A stretch of DNA of 58,519 nucleotides from Cellvibrio mixtus subsp. mixtus J3-8. Its GTDB lineage: Bacteria > Pseudomonadota > Gammaproteobacteria > Pseudomonadales > Cellvibrionaceae. Of the stretch, positions 27,386 through 36,398 are shown in pieces. The notes below the pieces were generated by a model, which was not told where the DNA came from, searched no databases, and was given only the letters and a program-made list of their open reading frames with translations. Location of the stretch: positions 18,729 through 77,247 of the forward strand of contig NZ_KN266217.1 in NCBI RefSeq assembly GCF_000766945.1, read 5' to 3'. A program made the position numbers and the translations under genes. Within the stretch, counting starts at the first letter, position 1, and the number at the start of each line of letters is the position of its first letter.

Positions 27386-30148
27386 ATGGCCAAACCACTG
27401 CGTGAATATCATCGTAAACGCAATTTCGATGTAACAACCGAACCCCGGGGCGAAGATTTGCACGGAAAGAAAAAATCGCCCGCTCATGCGTTGCAATTTG
27501 TTATCCAAAAACATGATGCGCGGCGGTTGCATTATGATTTTCGCCTCGAGATGAATGGTACTTTATTGAGTTGGGCAATACCTAAAGGGCCGAGCCTGGA
27601 CCCTAAAGATAAACGCCTCGCCGTGCACGTAGAAGATCACCCACTGGATTACGCCAGTTTTGAAGGGCATATTCCAGAGGGACATTATGGTGGTGGCGAT
27701 GTTATTGTCTGGGACCGTGGGGTATGGGAGCCGGAAGGCAATCCGGCGGCAAGTTATAAAGCCGGTAAACTCAAATTCACCTTGATCGGTGAAAAATTGA
27801 CAGGTGGTTGGACGTTGGTGCGCACGAATTTACGCGGCAGCGGTGATAAAGAGCAATGGTTACTCATAAAAGAGCGCGATGAAAGTGCACGTGCAGCGGA
27901 GGATTATGATGTAGTCGTAGAACTACCGCAAAGTGTTGTCAGCGGTGCATTGATCGATCCGGAAAAAAGGAAAAAAAATAAGGCATCTGTAACACAAAAA
28001 ACGGCTACGAAAACTACTGCAAAAACCGGCGCAAATGCGAGCAGCGAAAATGCTAAAAAGAAAGCGAGCGCTCATTCCGCGAAATCGGCAGCTAACGCTG
28101 TAAATGCCATCTCACCCGCAAAAAAAACCACAAAAGAAATTACTTTGCCAGAAATGATTGCTCCGGAGTTGGCAACATTAGTCAGTGAACCGCCAGCGGG
28201 TGATTGGCTTTATGAAATCAAGTTTGATGGCTACCGGATTCTCAGCCGTATTGAAAATGGCGAAGTGAAATTAATTACGCGCAATGGGAATGATTGGACC
28301 GAACGCATGCCGCTGCAAGCCAAAGCCATTGCCGAACTCGGTTTAACCGATTCCTGGCTGGATGGTGAAGTGGTTGTCCTGAATGATGATGGCATTCCCG
28401 ATTTCCAGAAATTGCAACGTGCGTTTGAAATAGGTCGCAGCCAGCAAATTCTTTATTATTTATTCGATGCACCTTTTTTAAATGGCGTGGATATGCGTGA
28501 ACGGCCGGTAGAAGAACGCCGCGCAGCCTTGCAAAAAATTATTCCCGGCAAAGCGAAAAACCCGTTACGTTTTTCAGCTGCATTTTTGGCGGATCATCGC
28601 AACATTGTTGAAAGTGCCTGCTCCATGTCATTGGAAGGTGTTATCGGTAAGCGCGCTGGCAGCCCCTATTTATCGCGCCGCAGTCCGGATTGGATAAAAC
28701 TTAAATGCCGTTTACGGCAGGAGTTCGTCATTATCGGGTATACAAAACCGCAAGGTAGCCGGACGGGATTTGGAGCATTGTTGTTGGGCGTTTATGCGCA
28801 ACCCAAATCCTCTGAATTGTTATACGCGGGGCGTGTAGGCACCGGTTTTAATGACGCCAGCCTCAAACAGTGCCATAAAAAATTAACCGCATTGGAAACA
28901 ACCAGCTCGCCGCTTACTACTCCGTTAAGCGGTGCATTGGCGCGCGGTGTTCATTGGGTGAAGCCGACGTTGGTCTGCGAAGTCGAATTTGCGGAATGGA
29001 CGGGCGATAATATTTTGCGGCAAGCTGCGTTTATCGCTATGAGAACAGATAAACCCGCCAGGGAAATTATTCGCGAGCATGCCATCAAACCGCCAGTTGC
29101 TCCGCACGATGAAAATACCAAAAGCCCGAAAGCAAAATCAGTGAAAGCCGGCGCCGATAACCTTGCGGGTATCCCAATAAAAACACTCCATGGAAAAACG
29201 ACCACTGCAAAAAACACGGGGGTAAAAAATGGCAGGGGTAAAACTACATCGGCTACTGTGGCGGATATAAAAATTACTCATCCCGAACGAATTATCGACA
29301 GTGAAAGCGGTGCTACCAAACTGGAACTGGCGCAATTTTATGAATACATCGCCCCCTGGCTGTTACCGCATATCCAGGATCGGCCGGTATCGCTATTGCG
29401 CGCACCACAAGGTGTCGGCGGCGAACAATTTTTTCAAAAGCATGCGGAGCATATGGCGATTCCGCATATGCATCATCTCGATCCATCCCTGGACCCAGGC
29501 CACGCTCGCCTTATGCAAATAGATACACCACAAGCGTTAGTGGGGGCGGCACAAATGGGAACTATTGAATTGCATACCTGGGGCTCAACCAGCGAAGACA
29601 TTGAAACCCCGGAGCGAATTATTTTCGATCTGGACCCGGACCCGGTGCTGCCATGGCGCAGTATTACGGAGGCTGCAACCCTGACACTCGCGGTATTGGA
29701 TGAGTTAAAACTGGATGCGTTTTTAAAAACCAGTGGCGGAAAAGGTTTGCATATTGTAGTTCCATTAGCGCGTAAATTCAGTTGGGATTATGTAAAGGAA
29801 TTTTCCAAAGCGTTATCGCAATTTATGGCAAAGCAAATACCGGATCGCTTTGTGGCGAAGATGGGGCCACAAAACCGGGTTGGTAAATTATTTATTGATT
29901 ATCTGCGTAACCAGCGTGGCGCAAGTACAGTGTGTGCGTATTCAGTTCGTGCCCGGCCAGGATTGCCGGTCTCTGTGCCCATTACTCGCGATGAAATAAA
30001 GAAACTCAAAGGGCCTGCGCAATGGCATATTGGCAATTTGGCCGCGCGTCTGGAAAAATTAAAAGCAGATCCATGGAAGGGGTACACAAACCAGCAAGAA
30101 TTGACTGCCGCGATGTGGAAAAAACTGGGTGCTAAACCGCCACAATAA
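27386..30148 (+). CDS. ligD: DNA ligase D, phosphoesterase-ligase-polymerase order
   Basis: ATP-dependent ligase of NHEJ, 920 residues. Domain order: 3'-phosphoesterase at 1-180 (HDARRLHYDFRLEMNG, HYGGGDVIVWD), a Lys/Ala-rich linker, ATP-dependent ligase at about 255-565 with the adenylated lysine K279 in YEIKFDGYR, a second basic linker, and the primase-polymerase domain from about 637 to the end, with FDLDPDP as the metal-binding motif and KTSGGKGLHIVVPL. This order is that of Pseudomonas LigD. Ribosome-binding site GGAGA five bases before ATG; operon with Ku. Confidence 0.97.
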   Translation: MAKPLREYHRKRNFDVTTEPRGEDLHGKKKSPAHALQFVIQKHDARRLHYDFRLEMNGTLLSWAIPKGPSLDPKDKRLAVHVEDHPLDYASFEGHIPEGHYGGGDVIVWDRGVWEPEGNPAASYKAGKLKFTLIGEKLTGGWTLVRTNLRGSGDKEQWLLIKERDESARAAEDYDVVVELPQSVVSGALIDPEKRKKNKASVTQKTATKTTAKTGANASSENAKKKASAHSAKSAANAVNAISPAKKTTKEITLPEMIAPELATLVSEPPAGDWLYEIKFDGYRILSRIENGEVKLITRNGNDWTERMPLQAKAIAELGLTDSWLDGEVVVLNDDGIPDFQKLQRAFEIGRSQQILYYLFDAPFLNGVDMRERPVEERRAALQKIIPGKAKNPLRFSAAFLADHRNIVESACSMSLEGVIGKRAGSPYLSRRSPDWIKLKCRLRQEFVIIGYTKPQGSRTGFGALLLGVYAQPKSSELLYAGRVGTGFNDASLKQCHKKLTALETTSSPLTTPLSGALARGVHWVKPTLVCEVEFAEWTGDNILRQAAFIAMRTDKPAREIIREHAIKPPVAPHDENTKSPKAKSVKAGADNLAGIPIKTLHGKTTTAKNTGVKNGRGKTTSATVADIKITHPERIIDSESGATKLELAQFYEYIAPWLLPHIQDRPVSLLRAPQGVGGEQFFQKHAEHMAIPHMHHLDPSLDPGHARLMQIDTPQALVGAAQMGTIELHTWGSTSEDIETPERIIFDLDPDPVLPWRSITEAATLTLAVLDELKLDAFLKTSGGKGLHIVVPLARKFSWDYVKEFSKALSQFMAKQIPDRFVAKMGPQNRVGKLFIDYLRNQRGASTVCAYSVRARPGLPVSVPITRDEIKKLKGPAQWHIGNLAARLEKLKADPWKGYTNQQELTAAMWKKLGAKPPQ

Positions 30149-30155
30149 ATGTGCC

Positions 30156-30644
30156 TTAACGGTGAGCAGTGCGTTTATAAGTGTATTCACGGAATTGATC
30201 GGATTCAAAATCAAAGCGGCCGGGATTTTTTTTGGCTTCTTCCATCCAGCCGCGATGCCATTCAACTGATCTCAGTGTATTAATCGTGGTGAAAGGATTA
30301 ATACGATAGTGCATCCCGGCAAGAAATGCATTCCGCCCTGCGCTGCGAAGGTCATCGACAGAATTTTTTTGTTGTAATTGAATATCAACGGTTTCATTTC
30401 GCGAAGAGTTCAAACCAAACGTTTCAATCTGGCGACGCAAAAAACTGACCGCTGCCACGGTATGCTCCTGTAACGCGAATTCGAGAAGATCTATTTTAAA
30501 TGGTTTGCAAATTCTCATTTCCATTCCCTGAACTTTGTTTCCGTTGGAATCAAGGGCGTAAATAGAAAAGTAATCATGGTCAATGAGATTGATAATGTGG
30601 ATTTCAATTCTTTCATTATTAATCTCAATTATATCTGCAAGCAT
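30156..30644 (-). CDS. hypothetical protein with RMF-like C-terminal segment
   Basis: 162 residues. The first ~100 residues (MLADIIEINNERIEIHIINL and a phrase like YFSIYALDSNG) form an unidentified domain. The segment at about 100-145, AGRNAFLAGMHYRINPF and then SVEWHRGWMEEAK, has the A-G-x-x-A-x-x-x-G ... N/C-P-[FY] ... W-x-x-G-W pattern of ribosome modulation factor and related small ribosome-hibernation proteins. RMF itself is ~55 residues, so this would be a fusion. Start: GAGGGA six bases before ATG. It is convergent with ligD, eight bases between stops. Confidence 0.6.
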   Translation of the reverse strand: MLADIIEINNERIEIHIINLIDHDYFSIYALDSNGNKVQGMEMRICKPFKIDLLEFALQEHTVAAVSFLRRQIETFGLNSSRNETVDIQLQQKNSVDDLRSAGRNAFLAGMHYRINPFTTINTLRSVEWHRGWMEEAKKNPGRFDFESDQFREYTYKRTAHR

Positions 30645-30751
30645 TGGTAATCCCTCATCGTTTGGGATTTCAATAAGATTTAAGCCGCCTGTGCGAAGTC
30701 AACGTGAACAATACGAAATCAAATCAGTGTCGATGACAGGAAGGAGCTGTT

Positions 30752-30937
30752 ATGTATGGAACAGGTTTATACGTAACCACTGGGGAGGATCGGAATGAAG
30801 TTAATCCTTTAACTTCCTGTCAAAAAAACATCCATGTTGCCAGTCCAATTGGGGCACATATGGTCAAGATTCCTACCGGGTTTCATCACATGCGGATGAA
30901 CCAGAACTCCCTCCCGCATATAGCCATCGGTACATAG
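30752..30937 (+). CDS. possible 61-residue protein, unrecognised
   Basis: The only strong evidence is GGAAGGAG five bases before the ATG. The product (MYGTGLYVTTGEDRNE...) has no clear membrane segment or motif. It lies in a 700-bp spacer between the RMF-like gene and the hemerythrin gene. Codon use is not persuasive. Confidence 0.3.
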   Translation: MYGTGLYVTTGEDRNEVNPLTSCQKNIHVASPIGAHMVKIPTGFHHMRMNQNSLPHIAIGT

Positions 30938-31175
30938 ATACATACATACCTAATCATACGACGATTTTATTATTGCAATAACAAGGCCATGTTCGCCAAA
31001 TGGCTTGCCCATCAGCATTTATGTGGCCACATTGGCATCTGTACATTAATTTTCTGCGCTAATTTCGATAAATTTTTGTAAAAACGACATTGTGCAGCAC
31101 GCAACTTTACAGAGCCGAAGATGCAACACAATCTGCATGCGATGGTTTAACGCGTCATTAAACCCTATAACAATA

Positions 31176-31271
31176 ATGAGACTAATTAGAATGAGACTGA
31201 TCGGAATGAGACTAATTGGAATGACAGGTAAGGGGGAAAGGTATTACAGGAAGCGTGTATCGCATAAATAA
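31176..31271 (+). repeat. 15-bp tandem repeat, within a 31-codon ORF
   Basis: Three consecutive 15-bp units at 31176-31220 (ATGAGACTAATTAGA, ATGAGACTGATCGGA, ATGAGACTAATTGGA) and a partial fourth. Each unit is five codons, M-R-L-I-R/G, and the frame continues to TAA at 31269 as a 31-residue basic peptide ending YYRKRVSHK. No good ribosome-binding site precedes it. Either a microsatellite-like expansion in a spacer or a tiny repeat peptide. Confidence 0.5.
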
Positions 31272-31288
31272 CCAAAAAATAATCAAAT

Positions 31289-31321
31289 AATAACAAAGGA
31301 GCGATGAACACCTTTGTTATT
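31289..31321 (-). terminator. hairpin downstream of the hemerythrin gene
   Basis: AATAACAAAGG (31289-31299) and CCTTTGTTATT (31311-31321) form a perfect 11-bp stem with an 11-base loop. On the minus strand it is followed by a T-rich stretch, so it is a likely terminator for the hemerythrin gene, which ends 27 bases before it. Confidence 0.6.
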
Positions 31322-31347
31322 AAATGGATCGCGTATGGATAGCGCTA

Positions 31348-31836
31348 TTACGATAATTTCGCTAGCAACTCTTCTTTGCGCTGCGCGAGTTTGGCTCCCA
31401 GTTCTACCAAATCAAGCTTTGATTGTTTGACTTGTGGAAAAATCTCATTTTGTTCTTCCTTAACGTGATGTTGCACATATTCTGAAAGCACTTTGACTTT
31501 TGCATCGTACAAGTCGCTATTTGTTTCGGCATCTTCGATTTGAGCGATCAGATATTTCAATGTTTCGTGCTCAACTTTTGCTTCTGGCACCAGCGTTTTA
31601 TCTTTCAATACCGGTTGTATTGCCGGATAAAATATTTCTTCTTCAATTTGCGCATGCACAGTCAATTCCTGGCAGATTTCCTGCACCAGCGCTTTCTTCC
31701 TGGATGATGAGCGTGCGGATTCAAATTGCTCAAAAAGCTCGCTAACATGTTTATGGTCTGCTCTTAGCAAACGTGTTGCTTCTTGAGCTTTACCGGCGGG
31801 GCTAAGTGGAACGATTTTTTTTGCTGAACTAGTCAT
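31348..31836 (-). CDS. hemerythrin HHE domain protein
   Basis: About 162 residues, four-helix bundle with the non-heme di-iron ligand pattern: DHKHVSELFEQFE, HAQIEEEIFYPAI, EHETLKYLI and HHVKEEQNEIFPQV. Such proteins bind O2, NO or iron, or act in stress responses. A basic 25-residue N-terminal extension and the RKEELLAKL tail are outside the core. The ATG at 31836 has GGAG six bases upstream; an upstream in-frame ATG lacks one. Confidence 0.92.
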   Translation of the reverse strand: MTSSAKKIVPLSPAGKAQEATRLLRADHKHVSELFEQFESARSSSRKKALVQEICQELTVHAQIEEEIFYPAIQPVLKDKTLVPEAKVEHETLKYLIAQIEDAETNSDLYDAKVKVLSEYVQHHVKEEQNEIFPQVKQSKLDLVELGAKLAQRKEELLAKLS

Positions 31837-32234
31837 GTTTTTCTCCAAAATAATAAACACGGTTGCATGATTAGGACGCCCTCATAGTAATAAAGTTTTA
31901 TTTCAAATCAGTAAATAGCGGTATAACGCTTAAATTAATGATTGCTCGCCAGGAATTGATGATCGATACAGGCTTTTTCAATAGTTGTAGTGCGTCATTT
32001 TTGATTAGGTAAGTGCGGCGGAACTCAATGCGAATTTCCTTTGGGCATGGCTATTGAGGCCGATGATGGAGTAATCCTCCAGTAGTTTGTGGAGGCCATT
32101 ACTGCCTGCCAAATAGGAATAAGCATAGGCACTAATGATCTAAATCCGGCGCAAAAAAATATGCTTAACTGCGTATTTTTGATCACTACACTTTAAACCG
32201 GATTTTGTAATTACTTTATATTGAGGAGCTGAAC
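31837..32234. other. 398-bp divergent spacer with long stem-loop
   Basis: Promoters for the hemerythrin gene (minus) and the sulfate transport genes (plus) must lie here. A stem-loop at 32070-32103 pairs AGTAATCCTCCA with TGGAGG-CC-ATTACT (12 pairs, a 2-base bulge, 8-base loop), 132-165 bases before the sbp start. No T-run follows it. The 100 bases before sbp are AT-rich, as in CysB-regulated promoters, but no CysB site can be assigned by eye. Confidence 0.5.
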
Positions 32235-33293
32235 GTGGCTGTTAACGAGTTGGGAAGAAATTCATTGGCAAAGAATTCGTTTGTGAAAAAACTCATTTCA
32301 TCACTGGGATTGTCTTTAGTGTTGTCACCGGTATTTTCTGCACATGCGGCACAGGAGATCCTGAATACATCCTACGATGTTTCCCGTGAGTTATTTGTGG
32401 CTATTAATCCGAAATTCCAGGGTTATTGGAAAGAAAAAACGGGCGAAGATATTAATATCCAGCAGTCCCATGCGGGTTCGTCGGCACAGGCTGCCGCGAT
32501 ACTACAAGGCTTAAAGGCTGATGTAGTAACCTTTAACCAATCCACCGATATTGATGTATTGCATGAGAAAGGAAAATTTGTGAGCCCGGATTGGCGAAAA
32601 AAGTTTCCTAATAATGCGTCACCTTTTTATTCAACTACCGCCTTCCTGGTGCGCAAAGGTAATCCGAAAAATATTAAAGATTGGGATGACCTGGCCCGTA
32701 AGGATGTAAAACTGGTATTCCCTAATCCAAAAACCTCGGGCAATGCCCGTTACACTTACCTCGCCGCCTGGATTTATGCTCACAATGCGTTTAATGGGGA
32801 TGAGAAAAAAATCAAGGATTTTGTGAGTAAAGTACTAGGAAACGTAGTGGTATTCGATACCGGTGGCCGCGGTGCTACCACCTCATTTGTGGACCGCGCG
32901 CAGGGTGATGTATTGCTCACATTTGAATCGGAAGTCAATTTGATTCGCAAGGAATACGGTTCCGATAAATACGATATCGTCGTTCCCAAAATCAGTGTGC
33001 TGGCTGAATTCCCGGTTGCTGTAGTCGATTCTGTTGTTAAGGAGAAAGGTACTGAAAAAGTAGCGACTGAATATTTGAATTACTTATATTCACCTGCAGC
33101 ACAAGCTATTTTGGCCAGCTATTTTTACCGTGTCCACGATGAACAGGTAAAAGCCGATTACGCCAAACAATTTCCGGAACTTAAACTGGTGAGTGTTGAA
33201 TCGATATTTGGCTCATGGAAAGACGTCAACGACAAGCACTTTGTAACAAGTGGCATCCTTGACCAACTATTACGGCAAGCAAAGAAACAATGA
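32235..33293 (+). CDS. sbp: periplasmic sulfate-binding protein
   Basis: Solute-binding protein of the CysTWA sulfate ABC importer, 352 residues. Signal peptide ending FSAHAAQ (about residue 38), then the family start [14 protein letters not shown], the ligand-loop motif [14 protein letters not shown], and [14 protein letters not shown] and [13 protein letters not shown] typical of Sbp/CysP. The start codon is GTG, supported by GAGGAG six bases upstream. The permease genes follow with 56 bases between. Thiosulfate as alternative ligand is possible. Confidence 0.94.
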   Translation: MAVNELGRNSLAKNSFVKKLISSLGLSLVLSPVFSAHAAQEILNTSYDVSRELFVAINPKFQGYWKEKTGEDINIQQSHAGSSAQAAAILQGLKADVVTFNQSTDIDVLHEKGKFVSPDWRKKFPNNASPFYSTTAFLVRKGNPKNIKDWDDLARKDVKLVFPNPKTSGNARYTYLAAWIYAHNAFNGDEKKIKDFVSKVLGNVVVFDTGGRGATTSFVDRAQGDVLLTFESEVNLIRKEYGSDKYDIVVPKISVLAEFPVAVVDSVVKEKGTEKVATEYLNYLYSPAAQAILASYFYRVHDEQVKADYAKQFPELKLVSVESIFGSWKDVNDKHFVTSGILDQLLRQAKKQ

Positions 33294-33349
33294 TTGTTGC
33301 GATCATTGCACCGTAATCATTTCAAAAAATAGTTGATGATGAATAATCT

Positions 33350-34174
33350 GTGACGAAATCTACCCGCGTACTTCCCGGTTTTACGCTCAGCCTCGGGCTG
33401 GGCGTATTTTATTTAAGTATTATCGTTTTACTGCCAGCGATCACACTGGTAATGCAATCACTGCAGATTACCTGGGATAAGTTTGTTTTCTATATTACTG
33501 ACCCGCGTTTGTTGTCCAGCTTTCGCGTGACATTCCTGGCGGCGGGGATCGCGACATTTTTTAACCTGTTATTGGGGTTGCTACTTGCCTGGATTCTGGT
33601 TCGTTACCAATTTCCCGGGAAAAAGCTGATTGATACATTGATTGATTTGCCCTTTGCATTACCCACTGCTGTAGCCGGGTTAACACTCTCGGCATTGTTT
33701 GCGGAAAACGGCTGGATAGGGCAATGGCTGGTGCCGTTTGATATTAAAATTTCCTATACTTTTTGCGGCATTATCATCGCGATGATTTTCACCAGTATCC
33801 CGTTTGTTATAAGAACCTTGCAGCCGGTCCTGGAAGATTTATCCCCTGAATTTGAAGAGGCAGCGGAAACCCTTGGGGCAACCAGGAGGCAGGTTTTCTT
33901 GCGGATTATTTTGCCCCATATTACGCCGGCGTTGATGATCGGTGTCGCCTTGTCTTTTGTACGCAGCCTGGGTGAATTTGGTGCGGTCATATTTATTGCC
34001 GGCAATATGCCGTATGAAACGGAAGTTGTATCGCTAATGATTTTTACTTATATCGGCGAATACAATTATCCGGCGGCATCGGCAGTTGCGATGCTTATTT
34101 TAATCACTTCATTGCTGTTATTGCTAATCGTCCAGCTGTTACAAAATTATTATGGGAAACGCCTTAAGCGTTAA
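33350..34174 (+). CDS. cysT: sulfate ABC transporter permease CysT (CysU)
   Basis: Inner-membrane subunit, 274 residues, six membrane segments. The BPD permease EAA loop reads EAAETLGATRRQVFLRIILPHI (about 178-199), and SFVRSLGEFGAVIFIAGNMP is the CysT family signature. GTG is the only reasonable start for the first hydrophobic segment; no clear Shine-Dalgarno is visible. Partner of the adjacent CysW. No ATPase gene is in the operon. Confidence 0.93.
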   Translation: MTKSTRVLPGFTLSLGLGVFYLSIIVLLPAITLVMQSLQITWDKFVFYITDPRLLSSFRVTFLAAGIATFFNLLLGLLLAWILVRYQFPGKKLIDTLIDLPFALPTAVAGLTLSALFAENGWIGQWLVPFDIKISYTFCGIIIAMIFTSIPFVIRTLQPVLEDLSPEFEEAAETLGATRRQVFLRIILPHITPALMIGVALSFVRSLGEFGAVIFIAGNMPYETEVVSLMIFTYIGEYNYPAASAVAMLILITSLLLLLIVQLLQNYYGKRLKR

Positions 34175-34214
34175 CTTTTAATTATTACCATGCGGCGTCA
34201 ACTTTTATCACACT

Positions 34215-35054
34215 ATGCAAACCTACATCGCACAAAAGCCCGGAACGGGCGGTAAGGTATTAATTGGTTTAGGGATATTTTTTGTATTCCTGTTACTGAT
34301 TTTGCCGTTGGCATTAATTTTTGTGGCTGCCTTTCGCGGTGGTTGGGAGTTATTTGCCAGCAATTTACTCGATAAAGATATGCTTGCCGCAATCCGCTTA
34401 ACCTTGTGGGTGGCGTTGCTGACAGTACCTGTTAATTTGGTTTTCGGCACGTTGATCGCATGGTGTGTTACCAAATTCCAATTCATGGGCCGCAAATTAC
34501 TCATCGCATTTATTGATGCGCCTTACGCGATTTCTCCCGTTGTTGCCGGGTTATGTTACCTGCTGCTTTATGGCAACCAAAGCTGGTTGGGTGGATGGTT
34601 GAATGAGCAGGGCATTCAAATTATTTTTGCATGGCCAGTCATTGTGTTGGTTACGATTTTTGTTACCAGCCCTTATGTTGCGCGGGAATTAATTCCACTA
34701 ATGGAAGCGCAGGGTTCTGAAGAAGAGGAAGCGGCGATGGTGTTAGGTGCAAATGGTTTGCGTATGTTTTTACGGGTTACCTTGCCGAATATCAAATGGG
34801 CTTTACTTTACGGTACTGTATTAACCACCGCGCGCGCAGTAGGTGAGTTTGGTTCGGTTGCCGTAGTCTCCGGTGCAATCCGTGGTCACACCAATACCTT
34901 GCCACTCCATGTGCAACTACTGCAACAGGATTACAACAGTATAGGTGCCTTCACTGCTGCGTTATTACTTGCATCCATTGCGCTCCTGACTTTAATCCTG
35001 AAGACACTGTTTGAATTTTTCCAGAACAGGAAGTTATCGGGTTCAGCTCATTAG
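34215..35054 (+). CDS. cysW: sulfate ABC transporter permease CysW
   Basis: Second inner-membrane subunit, 279 residues, six membrane segments, EAA loop EEAAMVLGANGLRMFLRVTLPNI (about 172-194) and TARAVGEFGSVAVVSG, characteristic of CysW. It starts 40 bases after cysT. The usual next gene, cysA (the ATP-binding subunit), is absent: after the stop the strand direction reverses. Confidence 0.93.
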   Translation: MQTYIAQKPGTGGKVLIGLGIFFVFLLLILPLALIFVAAFRGGWELFASNLLDKDMLAAIRLTLWVALLTVPVNLVFGTLIAWCVTKFQFMGRKLLIAFIDAPYAISPVVAGLCYLLLYGNQSWLGGWLNEQGIQIIFAWPVIVLVTIFVTSPYVARELIPLMEAQGSEEEEAAMVLGANGLRMFLRVTLPNIKWALLYGTVLTTARAVGEFGSVAVVSGAIRGHTNTLPLHVQLLQQDYNSIGAFTAALLLASIALLTLILKTLFEFFQNRKLSGSAH

Positions 35055-35157
35055 GGTTCCGGCAAACATTCACTGGAAAAATAAACAGCCAACCGGTATT
35101 CAAATCGGCGTTGTAAGTATTACGCGGGAATTATTAATCGATTGGTTGCTGCCGGTC

Positions 35158-36063
35158 TCATAATAGGTCGGGTTTGGCCAGGCGTAATTCGGTCGGGACT
35201 CGTTTGTTATCCAGTACAAAGACGCGGTTATTTGCTGACCGCAGTTTTGTTAACTCATGGGCGAAATACGATTGGAATAATTTATCCATAGAGCCATCGC
35301 TTTTGGCTTTGATAAGGCCTTTTTCAACACGTTGGGCAAGCTCGGGGTAGCGAATACTGACCTGGAATAAAACCGGAAACGGATAGTAAATTAAAATTCC
35401 TGGCGCAACGGTAACGTCTTGCGAGTACTTGCCAAATTTTTGAATGAAATTCTCGACCTCAATGGTGCTCAACGGAATGTAATCAATTCGTCCCGCTGCC
35501 AGCATGGCGAACAACTTATAATAATCTGCTTCATCGTTCACTTGGTAACCATTGGAACGATAAATGAAAACATCTTCCCAATCCTTGCCTTGGCCCGCGA
35601 CTAATTTTTGTAATTGCGATTCCTGCGTTATAGCGTTGAATTTTTCCAGGTCGTTTTTGCGGATAACCAAACGGCGATAACCCAATAGCCCATGCAGAAT
35701 GGGAATTTTTACCGCGATGCGTTTATCACGTTTTATTTCCGAGGGAACTGTGTCAGTAGTCCAATTGGGTGTGGCCTCAATATTAATCAAATTGCCACGG
35801 CTAACTTCACGGCTGGCCCGCAACGAGGTAATTTTTTGATCGACACGTATTAATTGATAATCACCGTAAGTATTACGTGTTTTTTCCAGCGCAAGTTTCA
35901 ATAATTCAAATTGATATTGGTCGCGAGTTGGGCTTGCACCCAAATCCCATTATCGGTAGACCATAGGTGATCCATCATCGGCGCGGCTGTTAGCGGAGAA
36001 CAAAAAGAGTAACACGAGGGCAATGACGGAATAGCGATATGAGCAGTGTGTCGGGTTTTCCAT
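35158..36063 (-). pseudogene. periplasmic solute-binding-protein-like gene with in-frame TAA
   Basis: Read from ATG 36063 the first 37 codons give a clear signal peptide (SVIALVLLFLFSANSRADD) with GGAG seven bases upstream, then TAA at 35950-35952, then in the same frame 264 more codons without a stop. The downstream product (WDLGASPTRDQYQFELLKLAL..., ADYYKLFAMLAAGRIDYIPL, IYYPFPVLFQVS) has the pattern of bacterial extracellular solute-binding (PBPb-like) domains without transporter. Either a nonsense mutation, a read error, or re-initiation at TTG 35943 giving a protein without signal peptide. It is convergent with cysW. Confidence 0.75.
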
Positions 36064-36200
36064 CGCGGGACTCCAGGATACTGATCAACGCGTTTAACGG
36101 AGAGAGGACTGATTATCTGATTCTAGCAGCCTGATTTCCCGCTTCATATCCCGGGTACAGAAGGTTAACAAAAAATGACGCAACTTGAAATTTTATATCG

Positions 36201-36253
36201 AAAAAAACCTCGCAGGGATCTGTTTGTATAGGCTTGTTATCCATGCGAGGTTT
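36201..36253 (-). terminator. intrinsic terminator of the PhnA-like operon
   Basis: AAACCTCGCA (36205-36214) pairs with TGCGAGGTTT (36244-36253), with further GGAT/ATCC pairing inside. On the minus strand the stem is followed by seven T residues. It lies 47 bases beyond the stop of the tiny membrane-protein gene. Confidence 0.8.
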
Positions 36254-36299
36254 ACCAGGGCTTGTGTGTTACTGTCTTGAGCCAAAATGCCTTATCAGG

Positions 36300-36371
36300 T
36301 CAGGTCAATATTGCAATCAAAATAATGACCGGAATAGGGACACCGAGAAACCACAGTAATAAAGAACGCAT
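36300..36371 (-). CDS. 23-residue hydrophobic peptide
   Basis: A very short gene: ATG at 36371 with AAAGGAG seven bases upstream, product MRSLLLWFLGVPIPVIILIA plus ILT, a single membrane helix with a central Pro-x-Pro. Very similar tiny proteins (MRSLLLWLLGVPIP...) are known from many proteobacteria, often next to this type of larger membrane protein. Here it starts 27 bases after the stop of the PhnA-like gene, and a terminator follows it, so the two form an operon. Too short for standard gene finders. Confidence 0.75.
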   Translation of the reverse strand: MRSLLLWFLGVPIPVIILIAILT

Positions 36372-36398
36372 AATTACTCTCCTTTGTTAAATGGAAAA

